This document shows positions 27,919-36,750 of a stretch of DNA of 64,000 nucleotides, piece by piece. The notes beneath the pieces were generated by a model. It ran no database searches and had not been told where the DNA came from. It saw only the letters and a list, made by a program, of their open reading frames with translations. Both the position numbers and the translations under genes were made by a program. Source of the DNA: Pseudolabrys sp. (GTDB taxonomy: Bacteria; Pseudomonadota; Alphaproteobacteria; Rhizobiales; Xanthobacteraceae); assembly GCA_029980465.1 (NCBI GenBank), contig JARYIJ010000001.1, positions 3,173,501 to 3,237,500 on the forward strand, given 5' to 3'. The first letter of the stretch is position 1. The number at the start of each line of letters is the position of its first letter.

Positions 27919-29838
27919 ATGATTCACACTGCCATTGCGAACCCGGGGGCCGTGCCCTCCGGAAGCGACGACGCTCACCCCAAAGCCGGGTTTTGGGCGC
28001 TGACGCTCGGCAGCATCGGAGTCGTCTACGGCGATATCGGCACCAGTCCTCTTTATGCATTTCGCGAATCCGTTCTGGCCGCGTCGCGGCCGGGTCAGCC
28101 GGCCAGCGATGTCGCGATCTTCGGCATTCTGTCGCTGATCATCTGGGCGCTGCTGATCGTCGTCACTGCCAAATATGTGATCGTCCTCCTGCGCGCCGAC
28201 AACAACGGCGAGGGCGGCACGCTCGCGCTGATGGCGCTGGCGCAACGCGCGATCCGCCGCGCTGCGCCTGTGATCATCATGCTCGGCATCATCAGCGGCG
28301 CCTTGTTCTATGGCGATGCCATCATCACGCCAGCGCTGTCGGTTCTTTCGGCAGTCGAAGGTCTCAAGGTGGTGACGCCGGGCTTCGACGAATTCATCGT
28401 GCCGCTGACGGTCGTCATCCTACTCGCCTTGTTTGCTGTGCAGTCGCGCGGCACGGCAAAGGTCGCGGCGTTGTTCGGGCCGATCACCCTGATCTGGTTC
28501 GCGGCGATCGCAGCCGGCGGCATCTGGCATGTCATCGGCAATCCGCGCGTGTTGCTCGCCTTCAGCCCGCACTACGCGGTCGAGTTTCTGCTCAGCCACG
28601 GTGTCATTGGCTTCTATACGCTCGGCGCCGTCTTCCTGGTCGTCACCGGTTCCGAGGCGCTTTACGCCGATCTCGGCCATTTCGGGCGCGGGCCGATCCG
28701 CCTTGCCTGGCTATCGGTGGTGCTGCCGGCGCTGTTTGCAAACTACCTGGGGCAGGGCGCGCTGGTGCTCGCTAATCCGAAGGCAGTCGAGAATCCGTTC
28801 TTCCTGCTGTTTCCGCATTGGGCGCTGGTCCCGATGGTTCTTCTGGCCACGGTAGCCACCGTCATCGCCAGCCAGGCCGTCATCACCGGCGCCTATTCAC
28901 TGACCCGGCAGGCGATCCAGCTCGGTCTGTTGCCCCGCCTCGAGGTGCGGCACACATCGGAGGCGACGTTCGGGCAGATTTACATGCCGCGGGTCAACGT
29001 CCTGCTTCTGATCGGCGTGCTGCTGCTGGTCGCGCTGTTCCGCTCGTCGGGTGCCCTGGCCTCGGCCTATGGCATCGCAGTGACCGGCACGATGGTTGTC
29101 ACCGGGTTGATGGCGTTCATCGTGGTCTGGAAAGTGTGGCGCTGGCGCGCCATTGCCGCGGCCGCCTTGATCGTGCCGTTCCTGTTCATCGATCTGACGT
29201 TCCTCGCCGCCAATCTGCTCAAGGTCGTCGAGGGCGGCTGGCTGCCTCTTGCGCTCGGCACCGCAGTGATGGTCGTCATGTACACATGGCGGCGCGGCAC
29301 CCGGCTGCTGGTCAACAAGACCCGAAAGCAGGAAATCCCGCTGGAGAGTCTCGTCGCTTCGCTGGAGAAGAAACCGCCGCAGCGTATTACGGGCACGGCG
29401 GTGTTCTTCACAAGCGATCCGGAATTCGCGCCGACGGCGCTGATGCACAGCCTCAAGCACTACAAGGTGCTGCACGAGAAGAATGTCATCCTGACGATCG
29501 AGACGGCGCAGACGCCGCGTGTCGATGAAGCCGAGCGCGTCCGTATCGAGCCGATCGGAAAGAGCTTCTCCCGCGTGGTATTGCGTTTCGGCTTCATGGA
29601 AACGCCGAACGTGCCGAAGGCGCTCGCGGTGGCTCGCAAGCTCGGCTGGACCTTCGACATCATGTCGACGTCCTTCTTTCTGTCGCGCCGCGCGTTGCGG
29701 CTGGCCGCGCATTCCGACATGCCGCGATGGCAGGACAAGCTCTTCATCTCGCTGGCGCGCTCGGCCAACGATGCCACCGACTATTTCCAGATTCCGACAG
29801 GCCGCGCCGTCGAGATCGGCACGCAAGTGACGATCTGA
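27919..29838 (+). CDS. kup: KUP/HAK/KT family potassium transporter (copy 2)
   Basis: A 639-aa paralogue of the preceding gene with the same hallmark [18 protein letters not shown] near residue 35, the same helix pattern and an equivalent C-terminal domain. Divergence is greatest in the N-terminal ~30 residues and around residues 130-160. The 188-bp spacer contains no obvious terminator but includes TTGACT near 27772, so the second copy may have its own promoter. Two copies may differ in affinity or pH range; the sequence does not say which. Confidence 0.95.
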   Translation: MIHTAIANPGAVPSGSDDAHPKAGFWALTLGSIGVVYGDIGTSPLYAFRESVLAASRPGQPASDVAIFGILSLIIWALLIVVTAKYVIVLLRADNNGEGGTLALMALAQRAIRRAAPVIIMLGIISGALFYGDAIITPALSVLSAVEGLKVVTPGFDEFIVPLTVVILLALFAVQSRGTAKVAALFGPITLIWFAAIAAGGIWHVIGNPRVLLAFSPHYAVEFLLSHGVIGFYTLGAVFLVVTGSEALYADLGHFGRGPIRLAWLSVVLPALFANYLGQGALVLANPKAVENPFFLLFPHWALVPMVLLATVATVIASQAVITGAYSLTRQAIQLGLLPRLEVRHTSEATFGQIYMPRVNVLLLIGVLLLVALFRSSGALASAYGIAVTGTMVVTGLMAFIVVWKVWRWRAIAAAALIVPFLFIDLTFLAANLLKVVEGGWLPLALGTAVMVVMYTWRRGTRLLVNKTRKQEIPLESLVASLEKKPPQRITGTAVFFTSDPEFAPTALMHSLKHYKVLHEKNVILTIETAQTPRVDEAERVRIEPIGKSFSRVVLRFGFMETPNVPKALAVARKLGWTFDIMSTSFFLSRRALRLAAHSDMPRWQDKLFISLARSANDATDYFQIPTGRAVEIGTQVTI

Positions 29839-29901
29839 CCAGCCGGCGGACATCTTGCTTTTGCGTTGAACCGGTGTGATTTTGCCGCGAGGAGAACAAA
29901 G

Positions 29902-30219
29902 ATGGCGACCGTGCACGATTTGACACCCGAGGATGTGGCCCGTGGCCTGACGGAAGGGCGCATCCTGCTGGTCGACGTGCGCGAGCCAAATGAAACGTCC
30001 GTCGAGAGTTATCCCGACGCGGTATTGATGCCGCTCTCGACATTCGATCCGGCGCAGCTTCCCGATCCGGAAGGGCGGCAGGTGGTGTTTGCCTGCCGGT
30101 CAGGCAAGCGCTCCGTAACGGCGTCTCTTGCCGCACAGGAGCGGGGCTTTCCCTACGACAGTCACCTGGCAGGCGGAATCATCGGCTGGAAGGCCGCCGG
30201 ACTTCCGACCAGGAGTTGA
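29902..30219 (+). CDS. Rhodanese-like domain protein
   Basis: A 105-aa single-domain sulfurtransferase-fold protein. The active-site loop is FACRSGKRS with the catalytic Cys near residue 67, and the N-terminal DVREPNE is the standard rhodanese entry motif. The ATG at 29902 has GAGGAG 8 bp upstream and is preferred to the ATG at 29866. Sulfur donor and acceptor unknown. It ends 20 bp before the convergent lpxXL gene. Confidence 0.9.
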   Translation: MATVHDLTPEDVARGLTEGRILLVDVREPNETSVESYPDAVLMPLSTFDPAQLPDPEGRQVVFACRSGKRSVTASLAAQERGFPYDSHLAGGIIGWKAAGLPTRS

Positions 30220-30239
30220 GTACCGAAGCGGCTTGATCG

Positions 30240-31223
30240 TCAGAGCGAGCCGGCCGGCCGGTTCTTGCGGCGCTTCGGGGGCGGATCGCCTGGCCGCCAG
30301 CGACGGTGCACCCAGAGCCACTGATCGGGGTTCTCGCGGATCCAGCCTTCGATCACCGAGGTGATCTTCTGCATGGTGCCGGCAACGTCGACGGCGCCTC
30401 CGGCATCACGGACCGGCTCGATTTCTTCGGTAATGTCGGCGCGAAACCGGTTGCCGGGCAGGCGAAGCACGCGTGTGCCGTAGATCGGGCAGTCGACTTG
30501 CCGCGCCAGCCGGGCAATGAGCGGGTTAGCTCGGGTCGGCTGGCCGAAGAATTCCACCTCGACGCCGTTCTTGTAATACTGGTCGACAAGCATGCCGACG
30601 ATCTCGCCCGACAACAGGGCGTTGGCGAGAACGACCGGCGCGTCGATGCCGGACGCGATCAGGTTGCCCATGCTGCCGGCGCGGATATCGATCACGGCGT
30701 CCGCTACCGCGGGCACGTTCGGCCTGCGGTACAGCACTGTCGATTTGGCCCCATAGCGGTGGGCGATCAGCGCCGGCAGCTCCCAGTTGCCGATATGCGC
30801 CGCAAATGTCAGCGCCGGCTTGCCGGAATCGCGCAGGGCATGAAAGCGGTCGAGCGCGCGCTGGGTGTATTCGACGTCGTGCCGCTCGGTCTCGCGTCCG
30901 ACCTCCCGGACTTCAATGCGGTCGAGGTGTGCGAAGTCGGCGAAGAAGCGGCCGAGATTGTCCCAGACGCCGCGCAGGATCGTTTCGATCTCGGCGTCCG
31001 TCTTCTCCGGAAATGCAGCACGAAGATTGTTGAAGCCAACCTTGTGCTCCGGCAGCCAAGGTCCGATGCGGACCATCAGCGGCCCGCAGAAGTTCGCGAG
31101 CTTTTCACGATTGAACCACCGCGCCAGTCTCAGGCACGCGGTGGCAATGCGGCCCGCGACCGCATTCGAAATCGATCTCGCCCAAAGCTGAAACCGGGAC
31201 CGTTTGCGGTGTCGGCGTGGCAT
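30240..31223 (-). CDS. lpxXL: Lipid A very-long-chain acyltransferase LpxXL
   Basis: LpxL/HtrB-family acyltransferase (327 aa) that acts at the inner membrane. Here it is assigned the job of adding the 27-hydroxyoctacosanoyl-type group to lipid A from AcpXL. The HX4(D/E) catalytic motif is visible as HIGNWE in TFAAHIGNWELPAL near residue 150. The assignment over plain LpxL rests on context: it is the last gene of the acpXL-fabZ-fabF2-fabF1-adh island, the same order as in rhizobia. The adh stop is 1 bp before its start. Confidence 0.88.
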   Translation of the reverse strand: MPRRHRKRSRFQLWARSISNAVAGRIATACLRLARWFNREKLANFCGPLMVRIGPWLPEHKVGFNNLRAAFPEKTDAEIETILRGVWDNLGRFFADFAHLDRIEVREVGRETERHDVEYTQRALDRFHALRDSGKPALTFAAHIGNWELPALIAHRYGAKSTVLYRRPNVPAVADAVIDIRAGSMGNLIASGIDAPVVLANALLSGEIVGMLVDQYYKNGVEVEFFGQPTRANPLIARLARQVDCPIYGTRVLRLPGNRFRADITEEIEPVRDAGGAVDVAGTMQKITSVIEGWIRENPDQWLWVHRRWRPGDPPPKRRKNRPAGSL

Positions 31224-32246
31224 CTAGAACGTGACGACGACTTTGCCGAACACCTGCCGGCTTTCGATGCGTGCGAGACCACGCTCGAATTCGGCGAGTG
31301 GGACTTCGAGATCGATGACGGGCGTCAGGCCGGACGCCATCTTGGCGAGGCTGTCGCGGATGTTCTGCAACGTGCAGCCGAACGAGCCGAAAATCTTGTA
31401 CTGCTGCTGGAACAGTTGCATCAGGTTGAACGTCACGGTCGGGCCGGCCGTCGAGCCGCAGGTGACGAGGCGGCCGCCACGCTTGAGGACCAGCAGCGAG
31501 CCGTTGAATCCTTCGCCGCCGACATGCTCGAACACGACGTCGACGCCTTTCTTGCCAGTGAGCTTGCGCGTGATCGTTTCGAAGCGTTGCGTCTTGTAGT
31601 TGATCACGTGATCGGCGCCGATCGCCTTGGCTTTCTCGACCTTGGCGTCGTCGCCGACAGTGGTGATGACGGTGCAGCCGAGTGCCTTCGCCATCTTGAT
31701 CGCGACGGTGCCGATGCCGGAGCCGCCGGCTTGCACCAGCACGGTTTCGCCCGGCTGGAGACGGGCATTATCGAAGAGCATGTGTTGCACGGTGCCGAAC
31801 GCGATCGGCGCGCAGGCGGCGTCGCGCAGGCTGACCCCATCGGGGACGGGGACGACGAGCCGTGCCGGCATGTTGACCAGGTCGCGGGCGAAGCCGTCGA
31901 CATGGAAGCCCATGATGCCGGAGATATTCTCGCAGAGATTGTCGCGGCCTTCCTGGCAGGCCTTGCAGACGCCGCAGGTCTTGCCGCCGTACACTACGAC
32001 CGGCTGGCCGGCGCGCAACCCCGTTACGCCGTCGCCCAGAGCGGCGATGTCGCCCGACGCTTCAACACCGACGACGAGCGGCATCTGCCGCTTGGCAAAC
32101 GCCATGCCGCGGAAGCCCCATAGATCGAGATGGTTGAGGGCAACAGCCTTGATCCGCACCTGCACTTCGCCAGGTCCCGGCATGGCGGGGTCTGGCGCCT
32201 CGCGCAGCTCGAGCTGGCGATCAGCGAGGAGCGTCAGTGCGCGCAC
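31224..32246 (-). CDS. Zinc-type alcohol dehydrogenase of the lipid A VLCFA island
   Basis: A 340-aa medium-chain dehydrogenase/reductase. The GTG at 32246 is the likely start; it follows the fabF1 stop by 2 bp and no in-frame ATG is close. Zn-ligand Cys residues appear in CGVCKACQEGRDNLC (structural Zn). The cofactor loop is AGGSGIGTVAIKMAK near residue 168. Its equivalent in Rhizobium islands is adh2XL, and its role in making or processing the long hydroxyacyl chain is unproven. Confidence 0.88.
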   Translation of the reverse strand: MRALTLLADRQLELREAPDPAMPGPGEVQVRIKAVALNHLDLWGFRGMAFAKRQMPLVVGVEASGDIAALGDGVTGLRAGQPVVVYGGKTCGVCKACQEGRDNLCENISGIMGFHVDGFARDLVNMPARLVVPVPDGVSLRDAACAPIAFGTVQHMLFDNARLQPGETVLVQAGGSGIGTVAIKMAKALGCTVITTVGDDAKVEKAKAIGADHVINYKTQRFETITRKLTGKKGVDVVFEHVGGEGFNGSLLVLKRGGRLVTCGSTAGPTVTFNLMQLFQQQYKIFGSFGCTLQNIRDSLAKMASGLTPVIDLEVPLAEFERGLARIESRQVFGKVVVTF

Positions 32247-32248
32247 GG

Positions 32249-33523
32249 TCAGGCCGGCTCGCGCGCCAGCACCAGCGACACGTTCTGTCCGCCGAAGCCG
32301 AAGGAGTTCGAGATCGCATATTTCACGTCGGCATCGCGCGCCGCGTTCGGCACGACGTCGAGCGGAATCGCCGGGTCCGGCACCGCGTAGTTGATGGTCG
32401 GCGGCAGGCGACCGTTGGCGAGCGTCAGCAGCGTGAAGGCGGCTTCGACTGCGCCGGCGGCGGACAATGTATGGCCGATCATCGATTTGTTCGACGACAT
32501 CGGAATCGATTTGGCGCGCTCGCCGAACACGTTCATCACGCCGAGCGCTTCCATCTTGTCGTTTTCCGGCGTGCCGGTGCCGTGCGGATTGATGTAACCG
32601 ATGTCGTCCGGCGTCAGGCCGGCATCCTCCAGCGCATTGTTGATGGCGCCGATGATCGGCTTGCCATCCGGGCTCGAACGGGTGCGGTGGAAGCTGTCGG
32701 CCATCTCGCCGCAGCCGGCCAGCACGCCAAGGATCTTGGCGCCACGCGCCTGCGCGGCTTCCAGGCTTTCCAGCACGAGCGCGCCGGCGCCTTCCGCCAT
32801 CACGAAGCCGTCGCGGTTCTTTGAGAACGGCTTGGCGGCCGCCTGCGGCGGGTCGTTCTGCGTCGACAGAGCCGACAGCAGCGAGAAGCGAATGAGTGAC
32901 TCTGCGTTGACCGAACCGTCGGCGCCGATGCACAGCGCCGCGTCGGTCTCGCCGCGGCGGATCGCCTCGACGCCGAGCTGGATCGCGCTGGCGCCGGAGG
33001 CGCAGGCGGTCGACAGCGAGATCGGCGAGCCTTGCGTGCCGAAAATGCCGGCGAGGCGATCGGCGATGGACCCGAACATGAAGCGGTCGTGATAGTTCGG
33101 GAACTGGGCGCTCACCCGCAGCAAATCGTCATAAGTGATCGTGCCGTTGGCCCCGGCCGCCTTGGCGACTTCCATGCGTTGCGACCATTCGATCTCGACA
33201 GGCGCGACGGCAAGGAAGAGGGGGCCGGGGAAGTTGCCGCGTGAACCGATGCCCGACTGCGCCACGGCTTCCTCGGCGGCGATCTCGGCGAGCCGCTCCG
33301 ACATGCGGGGCGCCGACATCTCCTCGACCGGGACAAAGTCGACGGTGCCCGCCACGGTAGTGCGCAGGCCTTCGGTCGGGAAGCGGGTGATCGAATGGAT
33401 GCCGGATTCACCGGCCGTGAGCTTGCGCCAGTTGTCGTCCTTGCCAGCGCCGAGCGATGTCACGACGCCGATGCCGGTGACGACGACGATGGGGCGACCC
33501 TGCCTGTCCCGTGGAATTGCCAT
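32249..33523 (-). CDS. Beta-ketoacyl-ACP synthase FabF1 of the VLCFA island (catalytic subunit)
   Basis: Elongates acyl chains on AcpXL by Claisen condensation. The 424-aa thiolase-fold enzyme keeps the full Cys-His-His triad: Cys174 in STACASGAS, His314 in NPHGTGTPEND and His351 in SNKSMIGHTLSAAG. This contrasts with the partner FabF2 just upstream, which lacks the Cys and one His. Gene order and tight spacing (10 bp after FabF2) make a FabF1-FabF2 complex plausible, but that is inference. Confidence 0.93.
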   Translation of the reverse strand: MAIPRDRQGRPIVVVTGIGVVTSLGAGKDDNWRKLTAGESGIHSITRFPTEGLRTTVAGTVDFVPVEEMSAPRMSERLAEIAAEEAVAQSGIGSRGNFPGPLFLAVAPVEIEWSQRMEVAKAAGANGTITYDDLLRVSAQFPNYHDRFMFGSIADRLAGIFGTQGSPISLSTACASGASAIQLGVEAIRRGETDAALCIGADGSVNAESLIRFSLLSALSTQNDPPQAAAKPFSKNRDGFVMAEGAGALVLESLEAAQARGAKILGVLAGCGEMADSFHRTRSSPDGKPIIGAINNALEDAGLTPDDIGYINPHGTGTPENDKMEALGVMNVFGERAKSIPMSSNKSMIGHTLSAAGAVEAAFTLLTLANGRLPPTINYAVPDPAIPLDVVPNAARDADVKYAISNSFGFGGQNVSLVLAREPA

Positions 33524-33533
33524 GTCCGTCTCC

Positions 33534-34724
33534 TTACGCCGTCTCGAGCAGAGCCAGCCCTTCGCCGCGCCAATAGCCGACGCCGGTGACGGCGACCTGC
33601 GTGAGACTGCCCGCCATCGGCTTTTCGAAGCCAGTCGTGTCCCGCGGCGGAAAGAGCTTGCCGTGGTTCAGCGCCAGGGCGGCCAGCGCCACATTCATCG
33701 GAAACGACGGCTCCATGGCATGGCCAATATAGGAGCCGGTGGCGCGGACCGGAATATCCGGGTGTTCATTCAGGAAGGCGCGTTCGCCGGACGTGGCGGG
33801 TTCGGCGCCGGCCGCGCCCGACAGGATCGCGGCTCCCCCGGCCTTCACGCCGGGCGCGATCTTCGACCACATCGCGCGCAACGAGGGCGCGACCGGGTCG
33901 CCTTGCCGTGACGATCGGTCTGCCATGACGGCGGAGAGCTTGGCAAAGGCCTTGGCGTTGCGCGCCTGCGCATGGGCGCGCGATTCGATGACGAGGAAGG
34001 CGCCGAGCGAGCCCATCACGAGGCCGCCTTTCGGACCGCGCGCCCATACAGGCGCTTCTTCGCCCTTGAGCAGCATGTCGCCGAAGGCATAGAGCATGAG
34101 CTGGTCCTTGCGCTCGGCGCTGTACGAGCCGCCGGCCAGCGCGACCTCGGCTTGCCCCGCGTTGATGCGGGCCAGCGCGATGCGCAGGGCGTCGATGCCG
34201 CTCGACTCCTCGCCCATGAAGGTGCGCGAAGAGCCGGTGACGTTGTGCACGATCGAGATGTTGCCGGCGAGCAGATTGGAAAGCTGCGCCAGGAACAGCG
34301 TCGGCCGCAGATCACTCATCAGCTTCTCGTTGAGCAGGGCGTCTCGATTGGCGGCGGTGGGCAGCGCCGACATGATGCCGCTGTCGGCTGCGAGGTCGCG
34401 TTCGCCGCCGCCCGCGGCGACGATCATGTCGGTGTGCGAGAGAACGTCGGCGTTGCCCTTGATACCGGCAGAGTCGAGCGCAAGGCCGGCGGCGTAGGTG
34501 CCGATGCGCTGCCACGGCTCCATCTGCCGCTGATCGCCTTTCTTCGGAATCTGCTTGTCGAAATCGAGCGGCGTGAGTGGATGAACCGGATAGGGCGCGA
34601 ACGACGTCGCGTCGACCACGGTCTCGCCCGCCATCAGCTTCTGCCAGTGGGCGTCGGGACCTTCACCGAGACACGAAACGATGCCGATGCCTGTGATCAG
34701 GCCGTCGCGCGCGGCATCAGTCAT
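33534..34724 (-). CDS. FabF2 of the VLCFA island, ketosynthase-like protein without the catalytic Cys
   Basis: A 396-aa thiolase-fold protein related to FabF1. Aligned without gaps up to the AGG/IGA turn, FabF1 Cys174 falls on Glu173 here (GEESSGIDAL). The first catalytic His motif (NPHGTG in FabF1) has become SGAAGAEPATSGE with no His; only the second motif (GSYIGHAME) is retained. It therefore cannot catalyse a normal condensation alone and resembles the chain-length factor of type II polyketide systems. The ATG at 34724 overlaps the fabZ stop by 8 bp and is preferred to the upstream TTG. Confidence 0.9.
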   Translation of the reverse strand: MTDAARDGLITGIGIVSCLGEGPDAHWQKLMAGETVVDATSFAPYPVHPLTPLDFDKQIPKKGDQRQMEPWQRIGTYAAGLALDSAGIKGNADVLSHTDMIVAAGGGERDLAADSGIMSALPTAANRDALLNEKLMSDLRPTLFLAQLSNLLAGNISIVHNVTGSSRTFMGEESSGIDALRIALARINAGQAEVALAGGSYSAERKDQLMLYAFGDMLLKGEEAPVWARGPKGGLVMGSLGAFLVIESRAHAQARNAKAFAKLSAVMADRSSRQGDPVAPSLRAMWSKIAPGVKAGGAAILSGAAGAEPATSGERAFLNEHPDIPVRATGSYIGHAMEPSFPMNVALAALALNHGKLFPPRDTTGFEKPMAGSLTQVAVTGVGYWRGEGLALLETA

Positions 34725-35190
34725 TCGCGACAAGCTCCATCGGGAATTCGACGATGGTCGCGAAATGGAGCATCGCGTTCCTGAGCTCGTCGTTGGGAAA
34801 ATCCGTGACGCGGAACGTCAGCGTCGCGTCGCAGACGATGCGATCGCCAAGCTCACCCTGCGCCTGCGTCACCGCGAAGCCCGAACCGTCATGGCTGATC
34901 TTCGCCGACACGATGAGCTTCGAGCCCGGCGGCACGAACGAGCGGAATTTCGCGTCGCGCACCGAGACGAGGAAAGCCATGCGCTTGAAGTCCTCGCGGC
35001 CGATAATCATCCAGCCCGATGTCTGCGCCATCGCTTCGACCAGCAGCACGCCGGGCATCAACGGATAGCCGGGGAAGTGCCCCTCGAAGATGGAGGACTC
35101 TTGCGGCACGGTCGCTTCGCAGCGGATCGTCCGGTCCTCACGCTTGAACTCGACGACACGGTCGATGAGCTGAAATTTTTCGATCCGCAT
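34717..35190 (-). CDS. 3-hydroxyacyl-ACP dehydratase FabZ of the VLCFA island
   Basis: Hot-dog-fold dehydratase (157 aa) that removes water from 3-hydroxyacyl-ACP during chain extension. The active-site His38 (EGHFPGYPLMPG) and Glu52 (LLVEAMAQ) are both present. It lies 46 bp downstream of acpXL, and its stop overlaps the fabF2 start. It probably works on chains bound to AcpXL rather than general AcpP, by analogy with fabZXL of Rhizobium. Confidence 0.93.
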   Translation of the reverse strand: MRIEKFQLIDRVVEFKREDRTIRCEATVPQESSIFEGHFPGYPLMPGVLLVEAMAQTSGWMIIGREDFKRMAFLVSVRDAKFRSFVPPGSKLIVSAKISHDGSGFAVTQAQGELGDRIVCDATLTFRVTDFPNDELRNAMLHFATIVEFPMELVAND

Positions 35191-35236
35191 CGCCCGCGTC
35201 CGATCCTCGCTCCCGGCTGTATTCTTCGCTGTACTC

Positions 35237-35518
35237 TTAGCTGTTCTTGGCGGCGACCAGGGCGTCGATGCGATCAGCCAGGTTCTTCAAGACGAAGTAC
35301 TGGGCCGTGGTCGCCTTGCCCTCGTTGACCTCTTGCGTCCACTTCTCGAGCGGCATCTTGATGCCGAACGCCTTGTCGATCGCGAAGGCGATGTCGAGGA
35401 AGTCCAGGCTGTCGATGCCGAGATCGTCGATGGCGTGGCTTTCCGGCTTGATGTTCTCGCGCGGAATGTCGCAGGTCTCGGAGATGATATTGGCAACGGT
35501 GTCAAAGGTGGTCGACAT
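35237..35518 (-). CDS. acpXL: Specialised acyl carrier protein AcpXL
   Basis: Carrier protein (93 aa) that holds the very-long-chain hydroxyacyl group for lipid A. The phosphopantetheine site is Ser37 in GIDSLDFLD. It is longer than AcpP, with the AcpXL-specific segment [15 protein letters not shown] and tail [11 protein letters not shown]. It is the first gene of the reverse-strand island that ends with lpxXL; the promoter should lie in the 176 bp upstream. Confidence 0.95.
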   Translation of the reverse strand: MSTTFDTVANIISETCDIPRENIKPESHAIDDLGIDSLDFLDIAFAIDKAFGIKMPLEKWTQEVNEGKATTAQYFVLKNLADRIDALVAAKNS

Positions 35519-35694
35519 CGATAAGTCTCTGATTTGTCAGGGATCCTGCAAGCCTGGGAGCCACTGAGGGGGCGGTCCGGGCCGGGCGTCCCGCCCGCCT
35601 GCGACGGCAGAGCGTATACCGAAGCGAACCAGGTAGTTCAATGGCAGCGGCATTTCCGGCAGGGAGAGGTTAAAACCGCTGTGGACGGCCCGAT

Positions 35695-36000
35695 TTAGTA
35701 CCTTTGGTGGGGAATATCGACGGGCGTGCAGCCGACCCGGCCGGACAGGACGCAATCCTGATTCTTCCGCATGTCGGCCATGGTGTTGGCCAGCCAGAGC
35801 GCCCCGCCGATCAACCCGGCGACCAGGGCGAAAACGACCATATTCATGATCATACGATGCCTATAATCGTCCGGCTCGTCGGCGCCCTCGTATCTTGAGA
35901 GGTTTCCCGGCTCGTTTTTGGCGGCCATGTCATCGCTGCGGCGATGGCGGAACTTTACCACGCGGTGCGACTCTTCGGGCAAGGTCTGGCGGTCTGACAT
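35695..36000 (-). CDS. Small single-pass membrane protein
   Basis: A 101-aa protein I cannot assign to a family. The charged N-terminal half (many Arg, Glu, Asp) is followed by one membrane helix at about residues 50-72 (MIMNMVVFALVAGLIGGALWLA). A short C-terminal tail follows with two Cys (DCVLSGRVGC), probably periplasmic. An internal ATG at 35928 is an alternative start. It lies upstream of acpXL on the same strand but 176 bp away, so it is probably separate. Confidence 0.68.
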   Translation of the reverse strand: MSDRQTLPEESHRVVKFRHRRSDDMAAKNEPGNLSRYEGADEPDDYRHRMIMNMVVFALVAGLIGGALWLANTMADMRKNQDCVLSGRVGCTPVDIPHQRY

Positions 36001-36080
36001 TTATTCAAGCTTACCACCGGCCTGAGAGTCATGGCCGGAAATGATTTCGGGCTTTTAAGCTCGTGTCCCGGGCGCAGCAT

Positions 36081-36208
36081 CGCAAGTCGGATTCATCCGA
36101 CTTGCGCATTCCAAAGACGTGGCGAAAGTCGGGTAGACCCGACTTTCGCTGTGAAACGATGCGCTGCAGACCGGGGACCCCGGTTTCTTTGCGTATAACC
36201 GGGGTCCC
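36081..36208. repeat. Cluster of three perfect hairpins
   Basis: Within a 333-bp gap between divergent genes. Hairpin 1 (36081-36106) has 12-bp perfect arms CGCAAGTCGGAT with a 2-base loop. Hairpin 2 (36122-36149) has 13-bp perfect arms GCGAAAGTCGGGT with a 2-base loop and shares the core AAGTCGG with hairpin 1. Hairpin 3 (36174-36208) has 12-bp arms GGGACCCCGGTT with an 11-base loop and a smaller palindrome nested in it. No poly-T follows any of them, so they are repeats rather than standard terminators. The rest of 36001-36333 shows nothing further. Confidence 0.8.
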
Positions 36209-36333
36209 GGCTCTGCGGGACGCGCCGTTGATTGTGACGAGCTCTTTTCCGGCCAGGCTCTGAGGGGCGCGGCAGGTGTTTGGCGGTTCCCGGTGGTGGA
36301 CCCGATGATGAGCCCGCCTTAGTGTCCTGCCGA

Positions 36334-36675
36334 ATGCAGCCGACTCGCACCCGGTCATGGATTGCCGTGATCGCCGCTTATGCGGTGATCCTGCAGGCGA
36401 TTTTGCCGCTCGTTGCGGTTGCCGCCGATCCGGCATTTCCAATCTGCTCTGCGGCGCACGGTGGCGGAGTGCCGGATGGAGCCGCCCCGTCCTGCGGTTG
36501 CGCGGCCGGCTGCGGCATCGCGTGTTGCGCTGCCGCTCCGGTGGAACCGCCTGCTGTCGTGTCGGCGGCGCGGTTATCGAATGCGGTCGTGGTGGACATG
36601 CCGCCTTGTGCCGGCTTGCGGCTGAGTGCGCCACGCGCGGGACCCCATGCCGCGCGCGCCCCACCGCTCGCCTGA
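36334..36675 (+). CDS. Exported DUF2946 family protein
   Basis: A 113-aa protein with an N-terminal hydrophobic segment (residues 8-30) that ends near AVAAD. It then has a Cys-rich centre (CGCAAGCGIACC, plus CSAA upstream) and a Pro/Ala/Arg-rich tail. Length and Cys pattern match DUF2946, which is repeatedly found next to copper-handling genes. It precedes the PCuAC copper chaperone gene by 75 bp, which supports a role in periplasmic copper handling. Confidence 0.72.
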   Translation: MQPTRTRSWIAVIAAYAVILQAILPLVAVAADPAFPICSAAHGGGVPDGAAPSCGCAAGCGIACCAAAPVEPPAVVSAARLSNAVVVDMPPCAGLRLSAPRAGPHAARAPPLA

Positions 36676-36750
36676 CCGCGCCCCCATTTTCATCCAGCTC
36701 GGCGCGGCGACGCGGTTGCTCGCGCTATGAACTCATACAGGAGCGTTCGA

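Noticed and set aside
30306..32123. A 605-codon + strand frame over lpxXL and adh
   Set aside because: Antisense to two well-supported genes of the VLCFA island.
36029..36664. A reverse-strand 211-codon frame across the hairpin region and DUF2946 gene
   Set aside because: Arg/Pro/His-rich and antisense to the DUF2946 gene; the apparent frame crosses palindromic repeats.
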